DNA of 64,000 bases from Istiophorus platypterus (GCA_016859345.1 CM029126.1:775001-839000); one strand, 5' to 3'. Positions 46,485 to 57,402 are shown, numbered from the stretch's first letter. Program-made: numbers and translations. Notes: generated by a model not told the origin, from the sequence alone.

Positions 46485-47645
46485 AAACAGATCAACAACG
46501 AGCTGAAAGTCTCTCTCATGCTGGGGGGAGCTGCAGATTCCGCTGATAATTGTCTTCACATTGTCATTTCATAAATTGTTATCAAAACATATCCATTCTA
46601 AAGCTTTAAACAAGTTTATTTACAGTAATATTTCACTTTATATTCCACTCGACCCTCATAATTTTTTTCTATGAATGTCTAAGAATATTAAAACTCAATT
46701 TAGATATGGGCCTTTCTAAAAAGTAGGATCTCTGAAATTTTTAAGCAGTAATCCAGCACTTGCATTATTTAATTTGAAAAGTCCCTGACTAATTGCCCCA
46801 AAGTCAAGTGACATACAGTGAACCTGGGGGGGGGGGTCTAGGGCCCTAGGTGTTGACCAGTTGTAATCCAGCCTTGGGTTTGATAAGCCAATTTTGAGAG
46901 GATTCAAACCCAAAATTTAATTTATAATGTATAATAGAATGGACAAAACACCTCTCCCAAATGAAAACAAAAAGATGGCTGGTTTTATGACACTCAAGAC
47001 GGACTCTGATGGACACAGTCAAATCTGCATCGGCAGCACTGGATATAATGAACACGGGAGCCTCTAGGGGGCACCACCAGGACCATGGACTGTCAGCATG
47101 ACAGGATTTGTAGAAGTAATTAGAGTAGACTAGTAATCAGTAATTTACTGATAGATGCATGTTAACATATTAATGAAACAGAAAGATGTACTTGATTAGT
47201 AGTTACTGAATGTTAGATATGGTGATTGTTCGTGCAGCTAATTGGTAACAGGGAGAAAGCAGGGCTGAAGGTTCACTGAATGTTACTGAGGTGATGGATG
47301 TTGTTTTATGGTTGTAATTAGGAGGAGACGATGAAAGTGAAGCAGGTATTTCATTAACTGAACAGCTAGAACATAGACAGAACGAAGAGGAGGAACCCAA
47401 AGAATTTTTCTTCTTTTTCTAAACCGTTTCAACTCAACATTTACTTCATCACAGCTTGAATGCTGCCAAAACCCCTTTAAGCTCTGTATGATGGGTTTTG
47501 GCAGCTGCTAAATTCTGTTCGTCAAAGCTAAATATCTCAACATCTCCCAGAGAAACTGTTAAACAATTCTTGAGTGATGTTGTGTCGCTGTCAGTAATGT
47601 TAGCTAATGTTGACAGCTCATAGAAGAAAAAAAACAGGTCTGTAC
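46485..47645. other. Intronic-type sequence
   Basis: Nothing recognised. A DFG-like minus frame at 46,780-46,815 was rejected (see rejected list). Confidence 0.35.
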
Positions 47646-47649
47646 GTTG

Positions 47650-48090
47650 GTATATAGATGAATTGCCCTTTATCCTCCTCTCTGTGCCCAACATATAGTT
47701 ATTTAATGCAGCTGAATTCCTAATAAAACCCTTCTCCTTTACATTGTTTGTTTCTGTTGTGAGAAAACGGAACAAGTATTAAACGGCAACTGAAACGTGG
47801 CCCATTAAGATGACATGTTAACCATCAGTCGCTTCAAAGTCATTTCCAAACTCCTGATCTGCTGCTAAAATCCTGATTTTATAACCACCTCGTCTGACAG
47901 AATCCCCAGACACATAGGTTAACGACGACGGCTGCATTTTGATTTAAGCTTTAATTACCTGTAAAATGATCAGTGAGAGAGAAAGTTAGAAGCTCTCTGT
48001 CAGGTGCTGTGTGAGACGCATACAGAGGTCCGTCAGTGGAGGAAAAACCCAACCTAACACTTGCAGGGCAACACGACTCTTCTACAGAAA
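47650..48090 (+). repeat. Unclassified dispersed repeat, copy 2
   Basis: Second copy of the element at 2,165-2,655, same orientation, about 45 kb away. It shares ordered blocks over about 440 bp with small indels. No coding capacity. Confidence 0.65.
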
Positions 48091-48284
48091 AAGTTGTTGA
48101 GGAGAGTCTAACACTCTGTCAGTCACTTATACACATTCGCACTTATAGAGCTGGCTCCGCTGTTTAGGTCCATCCAATTACCAGATTTATGGACTGAATT
48201 CATCAACACTCCCGCTGAAAAGTTGGACAAGAGGCAGCTGGGACAAGCCATGAAAGCCTGCAGGCAGCAGGCCGACATTTATTA

Positions 48285-48640
48285 AATGTGAGCTGATGTT
48301 AATGTAACATTTCAGGAAACATCTCACCAACTGTTGGATTGACTATGATGACATTCAGATGTTCATGTTCCCCTCAGGATGAACTGGAATAATTGTTGAC
48401 TACTTTGACTTTTCCTCTACCACCATCATTGGGTCGGCATTTTAATTTGTCCGGTAATTTGTTGTATGATCAATTACCTGCAAAAACTAATGACTGAACT
48501 GACATAAAGTATTTTTGCACAGAATCCAGATCAGGCTGATGAATTCCAGGTGTGCACAGTGTTACATATGAAACCTAACAGCCAGGTTTCCCCCCTGATG
48601 TTTTCTCTAGCGCCACCATCAGGACAAAATGTCAACTTTG
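48285..48640 (+). repeat. Dispersed teleost repeat fragment
   Basis: 'aacatctcaccaactgttgg', 'cagatgttcatgttcccctc', 'aggatgaactggaataattg', 'acttttcctctaccaccatc' and 'gcgccaccatcagg' match a very common fish interspersed sequence. A reverse copy lies at 12.1 kb. Class not certain. Confidence 0.65.
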
Positions 48641-48960
48641 GACAGAAGTTATTGGCAGAATAATCATTACACTGAGCTGATTTAATGAAGTAAATGTAAA
48701 ACAATGTACCACTAAACACTTTGACAAACTGCTGCTGTTAAACTAAAGACAAACCCATGGTTTTTCCACTTTGATGATTTAACTTCGTCAGCAGTGTTTT
48801 CAAGGGTCTGACAAAAAGAATAACCTCTCCTCTGTCAGGTGTCATCTTTAATCTTGATGTTACATCAGAACAAAGTTTTCTCAGATGCGTGTCATGACAC
48901 AGACTGAGGCTTAGAGGCCTCACTGCAGTTTAATCGGACCCCGGATCAGCCAGCTGCTGC

Positions 48961-49004
48961 ATCCATCCATCCATCCATCCATCCATCCATCCATCCATCC
49001 ATCC
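48961..49004. repeat. (ATCC)11 tetranucleotide microsatellite
   Basis: A perfect 44-bp run. Confidence 0.95.
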
Positions 49005-49156
49005 TGAGCAGTGAGTCTTATCCAGATCTGACTGATCTGAATCTTTCAGTTTCTCTTCATTATATCAGCATGTGAATGTGTACACATCAAAATCATGTCA
49101 ATGGGAAAAACAAAATGAAAAGTAATCTATTTTTTTACAGTTATTACTGGGGTCAT

Positions 49157-49159
<3 letters not shown>

Positions 49160-49191
<32 letters not shown>

Positions 49192-49202
49192 CGTCTATAT
49201 AT
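49160..49202. repeat. AT microsatellite
   Basis: (AT)n of about 30 bp, followed by 'ttacgtctatatatctcta'. Confidence 0.9.
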
Positions 49203-49204
49203 CT

Positions 49205-50430
49205 CTATTATCATCATCACCATTTTTAGTGTTAGTAGTTGGAGTAGTAGTCTGGCGGTTGCTGGAGTCCGACGCCAACCAATCACACACAAGCATTCAG
49301 CCAATCAGGCAACAGCTGAGCCCGGTCTTGACTCTCTACCTGTGTTGCCCTTGTTTTTTTGAAAGTATGAGCACATTGTTTTTCCAGTTAACTTTTGCCG
49401 AGATGAACGAATCAAACCTCTGATGTCTGAGGAACCAGGTTAAGATGGACGAGAGTTAACTGGATCATTTTAGCCTGTGAACACGTCGGTCTGCATCAGT
49501 AAAACACTTTCCAAACAGGAGTTTGGTTAGTCTGTTAGACTGTTAGTTTGTCTCTCTTATTTATCTGCAGCAGTGATGATCTGAACCCACCGAAGACTGA
49601 AATCCACTTTTCTACAGGAACAGATGCGCTGATTAAAGAAGGAAACAGCAGCTCAGTGTCATTCTTTGCTTGGTTCAGCTGCTCGGTTTGTGTCATCCCG
49701 TCGGTACCTGTTTCTCTACTTTGACTGTTGTGTTAAATTTGTCATTTATCACCTCGGATACTAGCTGATTTTACTGAAAGTGCGTGTGATTCATTGAGAT
49801 CAGAGTCAACTCATCCCACCAGTGCATTTTAAACTCAGCCGTCTCTGCCCTAAATTCAGCCCTAAAGTGGAACAAACATCTGCAGCCATGGCCTCAATCT
49901 GTGGGATAAATTATCTACACAGATTCATCTCTCCTATAAAGACTTGACTCCACCGGTAACTCGCCTGTAAATTCCATCTTCAACTGCAGGAAAGTAAAAA
50001 AACAGCGGGTCCTGGTCTCAAACTGGTTGATTACAGATGACAAATGGCAGCCGACCATCGGCCGACATTTGTTTTCCTTCCTAAAGCAACAGAAGCTAAA
50101 CGAATTCCTGCTCTCACCTGCAGGAGTCATCCGTCCTTCCTGGGACATACTTGCACGGCCTGCGGCTCCTAACCAATCACAGCAAAGGAAAATGAACCCA
50201 TGCTAGTTCCCAAAGACGTTAATGTTCACAGGCCCACAGCCATGCTCCGTTGGCTCGGTCTGAAATTCACTTTAATTTTCTCTAAAAGCTCAGATGTCTA
50301 AAAAAAAATATTATATATATCTGAGGGGGGAGAGTCAAAACAATCAGGATTCATTCACAACACATGCAACTCTGTGTGTGTCAGTGTGAACTGAGATGAA
50401 TATTCAAACTATACATTCTCAGACAGTTTG
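49205..50430. other. Intronic-type sequence
   Basis: Nothing recognised apart from two 'ccaatca' words near 49,277-49,305. Confidence 0.3.
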
Positions 50431-50437
50431 TCTCACT

Positions 50438-50479
50438 GGACTCTGGTCTGTGGACTCTGGTCTGTGGACTCTGGTCTCT
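50438..50479. repeat. 14-bp tandem repeat, 3 copies
   Basis: Three near-identical copies of 'ggactctggtctgt'. Confidence 0.9.
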
Positions 50480-50684
50480 GAATCCACTCTCAGGTGCTCT
50501 GAGATGGTCTCATGATAAAGCGGGGACATGGATCCACTTCTGATCCGGTTTCAGTTTCTGTTAGCGAGTCCTTGAAGGCAGCGTGAGAGAATAAACACAC
50601 ACAAACACACATGTTCAGTAAGAATTTAAATAAATGCAGTGAAGGTCCCATGAGCCTTTGCAGCAGCGGGAGGAGGAGACTTAC

Positions 50685-50746
50685 TGATCTTAACGAGGTT
50701 TTGTTTCAGGAAGACGCTCTTGGCCTTCAGATCTCTGTGGAGGATT
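50685..50746 (-). pseudogene. nek11: nek11-like HRD catalytic-loop exon with lost acceptor
   Basis: 62 bp: one base completing the Arg codon from the 51.1 kb exon (AG|A), then 20 codons reading ILHRDLKAKSVFLKQNLVKI, then one base before a gtaagt donor. This matches human ILHRDLKSKNVFLKNNLLKI codon for codon. Two problems stand out. The acceptor dinucleotide is CG where AG is required (50,748-50,747). The catalytic-loop Asn of HRDLKxxN, which helps bind Mg2+, is Ser (AGC for AAC). The last exonic base A also changes the Gly codon that precedes DFG. Confidence 0.9.
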
Positions 50747-51078
50747 CGCATGCAGAAAACAGCGCAGCAGTCAAGGTAACGGGACAAAAAAAAAAAATCA
50801 GATTTGTTTCATTTATGTGGCTGTTTATTGATCAATCCCCATATCTACAGTTTGATTGATCGATTGTGTGGTGGAGCTGTTTGCCCAGAGACTGAATCTA
50901 TCCATACTGACAATCTACTGACTGGACGACCTTTCACCTCCAACCGCCCCTGAGGCTGAGGGAGGAGATGGAGCTAATGACACTAATTATCCACAAAGTA
51001 CAAAATATGCACAGAGAGGGAAGAAAGAAATGAGAGAAAAAAACGTGAACTTGAGAATGAAAGGGGGGAGGAAGGCAT

Positions 51079-51092
51079 GTTGCCACGGCAAC
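51079..51092. promoter_or_regulatory. X-box (RFX) palindrome
   Basis: GTTGCCACGGCAAC fits the X-box pattern RYYNYY-N2-RRNRAC with both half sites perfect, differing from the classic palindrome only in the centre. RFX factors bind such sites, often at ciliary genes. It lies in the intron 14 bp past the donor of the 51.1 kb exon. Confidence 0.6.
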
Positions 51093-51105
51093 TATACCCC
51101 CCTAC

Positions 51106-51216
51106 CTTTCATGCATGTAGTGAAGGCCAAGCAAGAGTTGAACGAGCCAATTGAAGAGCTGGGCAAGGGAGGCTCCGCCCAGCTCATCTCAGCTACTCCA
51201 GTTTATAGTCCAGGTC
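51106..51216 (-). pseudogene. nek11: nek11-like alpha-D/alpha-E exon with two stops and a 2-bp deletion
   Basis: After a C-rich tract and 'ctataag' the minus strand reads DLDYKLE, TAG (51,195-51,193), LR, TGA (51,186-51,184), AGRSLP. Two bases are then missing (4 bases at 51,165-51,162 replace the six of Glu-Asn), and it resumes as QLFNWLVQLLLGLHYMHE plus AG before donor gtaggg. Against human DLDDKIQEYKQAGKIFP-EN-QIIEWFIQ and LLLGVDYMHER, every other codon aligns one to one. The stops replace a Glu and a Gln. The alpha-E helix portion is strikingly conserved, so homology is secure. Confidence 0.9.
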
Positions 51217-51224
51217 CTTATAGT

Positions 51225-51260
51225 AGGGGGGGCAGGGGGGCAGGGGGGCAGCCGCCACCC
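51225..51260. repeat. GGGGGGCA repeat (G-quadruplex-prone)
   Basis: Four G-runs of 6 or 7 separated by CA or TA. On the minus strand it is the C-rich stretch just upstream of the acceptor of the 51.1 kb exon. Confidence 0.85.
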
Positions 51261-52541
51261 CCCCTGCACAAGATAGAGGAGTGAAGCAGGTCTAACAATG
51301 TCCGGCTCCCCTCATTCATTCATTTGACCACAGCCTCCGCCTGCTTCTTTCCACTATCACTTTTTATTTTGTTTTTCTTCCCAATAACAGTCAAATCTGA
51401 CTCTCTGTTCGGTTTAATAAGCTGCAGCGAAACCCCCGAGTCCTCCACGGCTCTGCAGGGGATTGTGGGTAATGGTCTCACTAGAAACAATAGCTCTGAG
51501 GGTCTCTGAGGGCAGGGGCACTTTGATTGAACAGCCTCTGAGTTTCATGTTTCAGCGGGTCTGCGGACTGGTTTCATATCCAAAGGGTCTCTTAATGTCA
51601 AACCATCTGAACGATCTGTTTGTGCGACTGTTTTCGGGGGCAGGTGAGTCCTGCTGCTGCCACCCGGCGACGTCGCTTCACATTGGTTTTACTGGGCTAC
51701 AACAAAAAGCCTGATTCCTGCCGGTACCAGCAGAGAAATGGGGAAAGCTTTGCAAGTGGTTCTACAGGTGGGAGAGGAGGAATTAGACTTCCAAGTTATG
51801 TTGTAGCTTCAGAGTCTCACCGGTTTGGGGGGGGGGGGGGCAGAGCTGCAGGGGAGGAGAGCCAGATAACGAGAAGGGGGGGTCTCCTCCAGATGACGTG
51901 ATGGAGCAGAATACACAATGTTTGGGAAGGAGAGAAAAAGATGAAGGGATGGAAAAGGCTGAAGACTGAACCCACTGTAATTAGGAACACTGAGATGGGG
52001 AGAGAGATAATGAAAAGACAGAAAGAGGGAGGAAGACTGGGAGGGAAGGGAGAGACTCGATTTCACGTTGTCGCTGTGTTTCCTCTTTCAGCTCAGATCC
52101 AGAAAACAGAGGCAGCGGATGTCTGGAAAAATGAGGAGGGAGAAGGAGACTCAGCTCGTATCAGTTCGGAGCCTTTGCTCCTGTTTTTACTGCACCTCAA
52201 CTGTACCGACCGGTTCAGACTCGTCTCTCCACACCAGCCACATGCCAGCTCTGACACATCCTGACTTAAACACCACACCTGTAACCAGACAGGTGTAGAT
52301 TTACATATGAACTGTAGGGAAAACTCTACCAGTGACAGAGTTCTGCCGAATCCCCTCCAGTGTTTGTACAGATCCAGTGATCCGGTCAGTGGGGGGGGGG
52401 CACCTGACCCAATGACCTGGCAACCCGCCTGACCATGTGTGAATGGTGATGAATAAATGTACAATACAATATTACTCAAGCAACCTGCCAACACAGTTAT
52501 CTTAAACCAGGTGAATACCAGGTGTGGGGCAGGGGCGTTAC

Positions 52542-52690
52542 CTGGCAGTACTCAGTGATGGTGCAGAAGGCATCTCTCTCTCTCTGCAGACGACCCGGCT
52601 GGTGAAGCTGGGACAGCAGCTGGGCTTCCCGCCTGGCTCGGAAGGTCTCGTCAGGTCAGAGGTCACCCGGGGGCCTGCATCCACAACTTC
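52542..52690 (-). pseudogene. nek11: nek11-like N-lobe exon with in-frame TGA
   Basis: Acceptor 'catctctcccag', donor gtaacg. In the frame of the conserved C-terminal part it reads GDL, TGA (52,658-52,656), PDETFRARREAQLLSQLHQP, then GRLQRERDAFCTITEYCQ. Human is GEL-N-PNETVQANLEAQLLSKLDHP then, after a longer beta-4 segment, DNFCIITEYCE. The stop replaces one residue. About five codons of the beta-4 region (AIVKFHASF type) are missing. The beginning of the exon matches only if about one base is lost before GDL. This covers the alpha-C helix and the hinge, including the alpha-C Glu region. Confidence 0.85.
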
Positions 52691-52699
52691 CTGGGAGAG

Positions 52700-55590
52700 A
52701 TGGAGGTGAGACAGGTGAGAGGTGAGACATGTGATTGGTTAGACGCTTTCAGTGTTTAACCTCCAACCGAGCTGAGGAAGAAACCTGAATGTCAAAAATA
52801 TTCATGTTTTTGCGGTTCTGAGAAGCCTGTAGAGGGAGGAAGAGTAGGGTTGGGACAAGTCCCGGGATTGGACGTGACTCGTACAGACTCGTGTCGTGAT
52901 GCTGCAGGTGAGTTCTGACCTACAGCTGCTGTTAGAAAGGTTTATGTGAATGGTGAACATGCAAAAAAGATGGAATTTGTCCACAGGCAAGCAAACAATT
53001 AGACACAGTATGAATTGTTAAGTTTTTAATTAAAAAAAATATTCCTGATGAATATTAAAGAAGGAATATTCATAAGGACCAGTTCTCTCAGGGAAAAGAA
53101 CTCAACCATCAACAGCTTGAACAAAAAACTCAGATCACCCTCAGAACTTGTCCCTTAACGTACAATTCTTCCCAGGAAACTTTGAAGGAAATGTTCAGAA
53201 AGTTTCAGATTTACATTTCATTTCACAGTAACATCAATACAACTGTTGATCACCTTGGACATAAGCCAGTTGTGGGAGGCATTTTTTATTCTATTTTCAT
53301 ACATTATTTCAATCCATTAATTCATTGATTAATTAATAACAGATAATTGTTAGTTCCGGCTTTAATTAATCTTTTGATAGTTTTCTGTATTTTAAAACCT
53401 TTTTGATACCACAGAGTAAAGTTCATGAGCTGTGTCATGATCGAACCTGTAAAATTATTAAAGTACAAAAGGAAAAATAACGAGGGAGGGTCGTCGTCAT
53501 CTTCGGTTTCTAACAGTAATTCCTAATTGAATTAATTGGACCTGGACACAGCAGTTGAAAATGGATTGATGTTAATAAACACTGCAAAATGATTCATTCT
53601 TTTTACAGATGCATCAATTAGTCAATGCGAGGAAAATTAATCACTAGCTTTTTTTGATCATCCATTAATTGTTCATTTTTCAGGCCAAACATTTAAGATA
53701 AAACATCTAATAGTTTGGTGAGAATTAGTTTCTCTCCATCGTGTACGACAGTGAATTAAACTGAGCTGTGGACTGATGGACAGAGTAAACCGTTTAATGA
53801 CGTCACGTTGGGCAGTGGAAGTTTTCACTGATTTTTTTCACTACATTTTCCCTTTTTATTGAATAAACTGAGAAAAAAATAGCACATAAATAAACCAATA
53901 AGGCAAAAAAATTCAGACCTAAAACCTCCTTACTTTATTTTACGAAACTGAATTTAAAGCTTTAAGACTTTTTTTCCCTTTTTTTTTTTTTTTTTAAACA
54001 CACAGATAAAGATGCATCATGTGGTAAAGGCTCCTCCTCCGCCTGCAAGTGAACATGAAGCAATGTCACTGGGACACATCTGTCCAGATGCTTATTTGTA
54101 TTTTTCAGAGTTACAGTTTTCTATGACAACGCCTCTTTCTATAAAGATCGGCTAAGACTTTTGCCTCCAGCTTTCACACATTACTGGGTTTTTGATGTAA
54201 AAACAAAACAAAACAAAAAAACCCCAGTACAGAACCATTTCTTCATCTGATCAGGCTCGAGCTGATGGCTGATGTAAGTCGATGCTGACAGGAGAGTAAT
54301 GGAGCAGAGTGGGTGTCGAATTTCTGTCCTCTCCACCCTCCACCCTCCACCCCCCCTCCCTCCCTCCCCTCCACCTCCACCTACTCCTACTCCTCCTGAG
54401 GGAGTTAATCAGCTGCTCCTCACTGTGGCTCCTCTTCCCTGCTTGTGTTAAATTGGTGAGCAGGTCAGCAGGTGAAATGGAGGTTCTGGTTTAATAAGAA
54501 CCCCCCCATCTTCACTTTGTTCTCTGAAGACAAAGAACTGGACTCCAGACTCAAACTGTGGCTGAGATGTAAAATGGCTTTAATGTGTTGGCCCAGTTTA
54601 CCTAGTTCGGTTCAGCTGATCATCCCCCGCAGTCGACCGTCTCACATCCTGTACTTTGTGTTTCTATTAGAGCTGGACGAAGGAATCAGATCCTGTTATT
54701 CAAGTATGTGAAAACTGAAGCAGTGATAACGGAACCTCCAGACCTGGATCAGAGTCTTTTCACTGTTGGGTCAAACTGAACTGAACTAGTCTTTGTTCCC
54801 TCACGTCTCCTCCGACAGGTGCTTCGGATAAAGGGTCCCCAGGTGTCAGGACATCGGTTTAAAGGTTCCAGGAGAGACCAAGTGGGAGAACAATGGGGGG
54901 GTGGACTTCATGCTGATTATTTCCCTGTGTTGTTTGTATAAAACTTGGGGGTAGTTGAAATATTTTGTGCTGTTTTATAGATGGATATTTTTGGTGTTTT
55001 TGTTTTATTCACTGTAGTTTCTGTCAGTATGAAAGATAAGTTTAGGATCAGACTCCCCTGTATGTCGTGGTACGTTCCAGTGAAAGGCTGTAAAAGGCTC
55101 AAGCCTATTTTATAAAACTGAAATGTCTGTCATTGTGGTTTTAACAGAGAAGTAGTTTATCACTTTTTTGAAGTTTCTTTTCATGGTTCTTTCACCCTGA
55201 AACCAACTAGTACTAAAAATAACGAGTTAGTTAATTGATTAGACGTTTGACTGAAAATTAACTGATGATTTTGATAATCAACTCATCGTAAAGTCATTCT
55301 TTTAGACAAAAATACCAAAATATGGGACCTGTTATATCTGATGTTTTACTTCAGTGGTGCACATTCTTGATTAATCCAATGATGTGGAGTAAACTTCAGG
55401 CCTTTGGGGCCTTTGGGGCGCTTGGGGACCCTGGGGCATGTGCGGCTCCAGTTGTTAATCCAGGCTTTATCAGTCCTCCCACCACCGTCATTTCCCATCA
55501 GTCCCACCGTCCTCCAATACTCTGAGGGACCAGGAGATCTCAAAGCTCCGCTGAGTCCAGCGAGTCCAGAAAGTCCAGAAAGTTCCCCGA
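52700..55590. other. Upstream/intronic sequence; expected ATP-loop exon not found
   Basis: The Gly-rich loop and VAIK-type lysine exon of the nek11-like gene should lie upstream of 52.7 kb, but no minus-strand match was found here or further on. Contains a T-run (53,980-53,996), a CCT/CCA-rich patch (54,335-54,385) and otherwise unremarkable AT-rich DNA. Confidence 0.4.
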
Positions 55591-55599
55591 TCTGTCGGC

Positions 55600-56125
55600 G
55601 TTGATTTTGTACTGAGGCCGAAAGGATGCTGGGAAATCACATTTACAGCCTGGACGTAAAATCGGCGACTGAGAGTTCCTCCGTTTCATTCACTCCGCTC
55701 TCTTCTCCGTGATCTGCGCTGAGTGGGGTTTTTCTTCCTTCCTCTTCTCTCCAGCGTGAAGCCCCTCGCCGAGCCGGGAGCACCAGCTCTCCGTTGCTAT
55801 GCAACCACAGCGAAAGTCTGTTTGAAGTGTGACACTCCGATTAAAGCCGAGATGTTTCCGAGCTCCTCCGTCTGCCGGGCTGAGAGCAGGAAAACACAGG
55901 CCGGGCCCTGGACGGCTCAGAGTCCAGGCCGTGAACGGGGAGGCAGGAAGCAGTGGGTCTGGCTTGGGGGGGGTGGGCCTGAACGGAGGGTTCACACTAC
56001 AGCTGAGATACGAGAACCGGGACAAAATGGACTGAGGGGGAACGGGTTCCTCCCGGAGGCCGACAGTCTCGAGCGTCATGTCATAGACGAGGAAATTTTC
56101 TTATACAGAACATCTTACACTGAGA
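55600..56125. promoter_or_regulatory. GC/CpG-rich region, possible 5' regulatory region
   Basis: Relative to its surroundings this 500 bp is GC- and CpG-rich and non-repetitive. It carries an imperfect RFX-like palindrome GTTGCTATGCAAC (55,793-55,805). It lies upstream of the most 5' recognised nek11-like exon on the minus strand and could be the old promoter. The 152-codon plus frame (55,723-56,181) overlapping it has no recognised homology and probably reflects the low stop density of GC-rich DNA. Confidence 0.35.
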
Positions 56126-56129
56126 GGAA

Positions 56130-57230
56130 AACACGAAGAACGAAACAAGACGAGACGGCAGAGAGAAGATTCTACCGATAATGATGATGACAATACTAAC
56201 GCTAATTATAAAAATGGAAGGACTCACGTAGAAAAGGACGACTAAGGTCTGAGACTGATTCGGAAACCAGGAGCATGAAAACCAGAACCAGGTTCACACG
56301 GACCAGAATGTTCCAACCAGATGACAAGAGGTCAAGACCGTCTGTAAGGTTCCTGTCCGGGGCTTCACAGACCAGAAGGGGAACCTTACATCTGGCCTCT
56401 TATGGAATTCTTCTGATTCTTTTTTGTTTGTTTGACTGTCAATTATTTTCCTTCTATTATGTTGGATCAACTTTTATGTATAAATTTAGTTTTTTTGTTA
56501 TTTTTTTTCCTTTGAGTTTTTATGCTCCTCAGTCTTATGCTGTTGTTCAACTAAAATGAAATAATAAAGCGAATAAATAAATGAATCCTGGTGCAACATT
56601 GTTCCGTCTTGGTCTCGGTTAAAAGCCTGGACGCAGACTGGACCAGTGTGCAGCTCATATATATGATGTGAATGGGGCAGAAAAGATAATAGAAACACCT
56701 GTCCTCATTGTGTTCTTGTATTACTCCATTAGTTTGAGTGTATGTCTGACATCCCCTGGTTACATTATCATTAAATCCTTGTCTTAATATAATGTGAATG
56801 TTATATATTATGAGATTAATTAACTTTTTAACCTTTTAAACAACATTATAAAACATTTCTGCCTCCAGCCTCTGTAGACAGGTCGGCTACCTGAGCTCAC
56901 CTGTGTCTCAGGTAAACATCGGTCTGATCAGACAGCTGCAGCGAAACCAGCAGGGTTCAGCCTGAACCAATCAGACGACTGCGAGGAAAACAACTCGCAC
57001 CTCCCTCAGCGGGCTGCCACTCCAGCAGCAGGAGGAGTCGTCCCCCCCATCAGGGGGTGCTGATGATGGGGAGTATGAGGACGCTTTTCTCGCTGCGTGC
57101 TCCACACTGTGTCTCTCTGAGAGTCAACGGCAGCTTGACAGGAGACCTCACGGCTCTGTGTTCGCTTAGGAGGCGTCAGCACCGCCTGAGACGGGCTCTG
57201 TCCTCTGGTTATTACTGAGGACATCCGCCC
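56130..57230. other. Unassigned sequence
   Basis: AT-rich from 56,400 to 56,860. No gene recognised. Confidence 0.3.
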
Positions 57231-57314
57231 CAGAGCCCAGCCCCCCACCCCCACCCCCACCCCCCAGCTGTGAGACAACATAAAGTGGAATGTGAGGGTG
57301 TCAGATGAGAGCAC

Positions 57315-57402
57315 GAGGAGGAGGAGGAGGAGGAGGAGGAGGAGGAGGAGGAGGAGGAGGAGGAGGAGGAGGAGGAGGAGGAGGGGGAGGAGGAGGAGGA
57401 GA
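57315..57402. repeat. (GGA)29 trinucleotide repeat
   Basis: Nearly perfect, about 88 bp, one GGGGGA interruption. Poly-Gly, poly-Pro, poly-Ser and poly-Leu frames over it are artefacts. A CCCCCA array sits just before it (57,240-57,266). Confidence 0.95.

Larger units (their letters stand above)
18873..52690 (-). pseudogene. nek11: nek11-like locus, apparently a decayed kinase gene (extent of recognised exons)
   Basis: NEK11 is a NIMA-related Ser/Thr kinase linked to the DNA-damage checkpoint in mammals. At least nine minus-strand segments match it in the correct order, and exon phases chain: AG|A between the 51.1 and 50.7 kb exons, AT|G between 42.8 and 40.9 kb, G|GA between 24.3 and 18.9 kb. 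Conserved introns rule out a retrocopy. The kinase part carries four in-frame stops, a 2-bp deletion, a lost acceptor, a missing donor and an Asn to Ser change in the catalytic loop. The first exon, the DFG/activation-loop exon and the last exon were not found. Alternatives are a pseudogenised duplicate with an intact nek11 elsewhere, or a badly damaged allele. Substitution-type stops in several exons argue against sequencing error. Confidence 0.85.

Noticed and set aside
46770..46820. Minus-strand 'LDFGAISQGLF' resembling a kinase DFG segment
   Set aside because: No acceptor AG at the right place, no following activation-loop similarity (no GTPxYMSPE-like text). Judged chance.
48961..49004. 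Regular short repeats as a CRISPR-like array
   Set aside because: A perfect tetranucleotide microsatellite without spacers, in a vertebrate genome.
50741..50775. In-frame 9-bp deletion before RILHRD in the HRD exon
   Set aside because: First impression from aligning intron sequence to the alpha-E helix. The real alpha-E segment was then found in the separate exon at 51.1 kb, so no deletion is needed.
52580..52610. An intron between HQP and RDAFC in the 52.6 kb exon
   Set aside because: It would have to be about 11 bp long, far too short to splice; a small deletion is the better explanation.
55723..56181. 152-codon plus-strand frame in the GC-rich region
   Set aside because: No family resemblance, no splice or start context, and low stop density is expected in GC-rich DNA.
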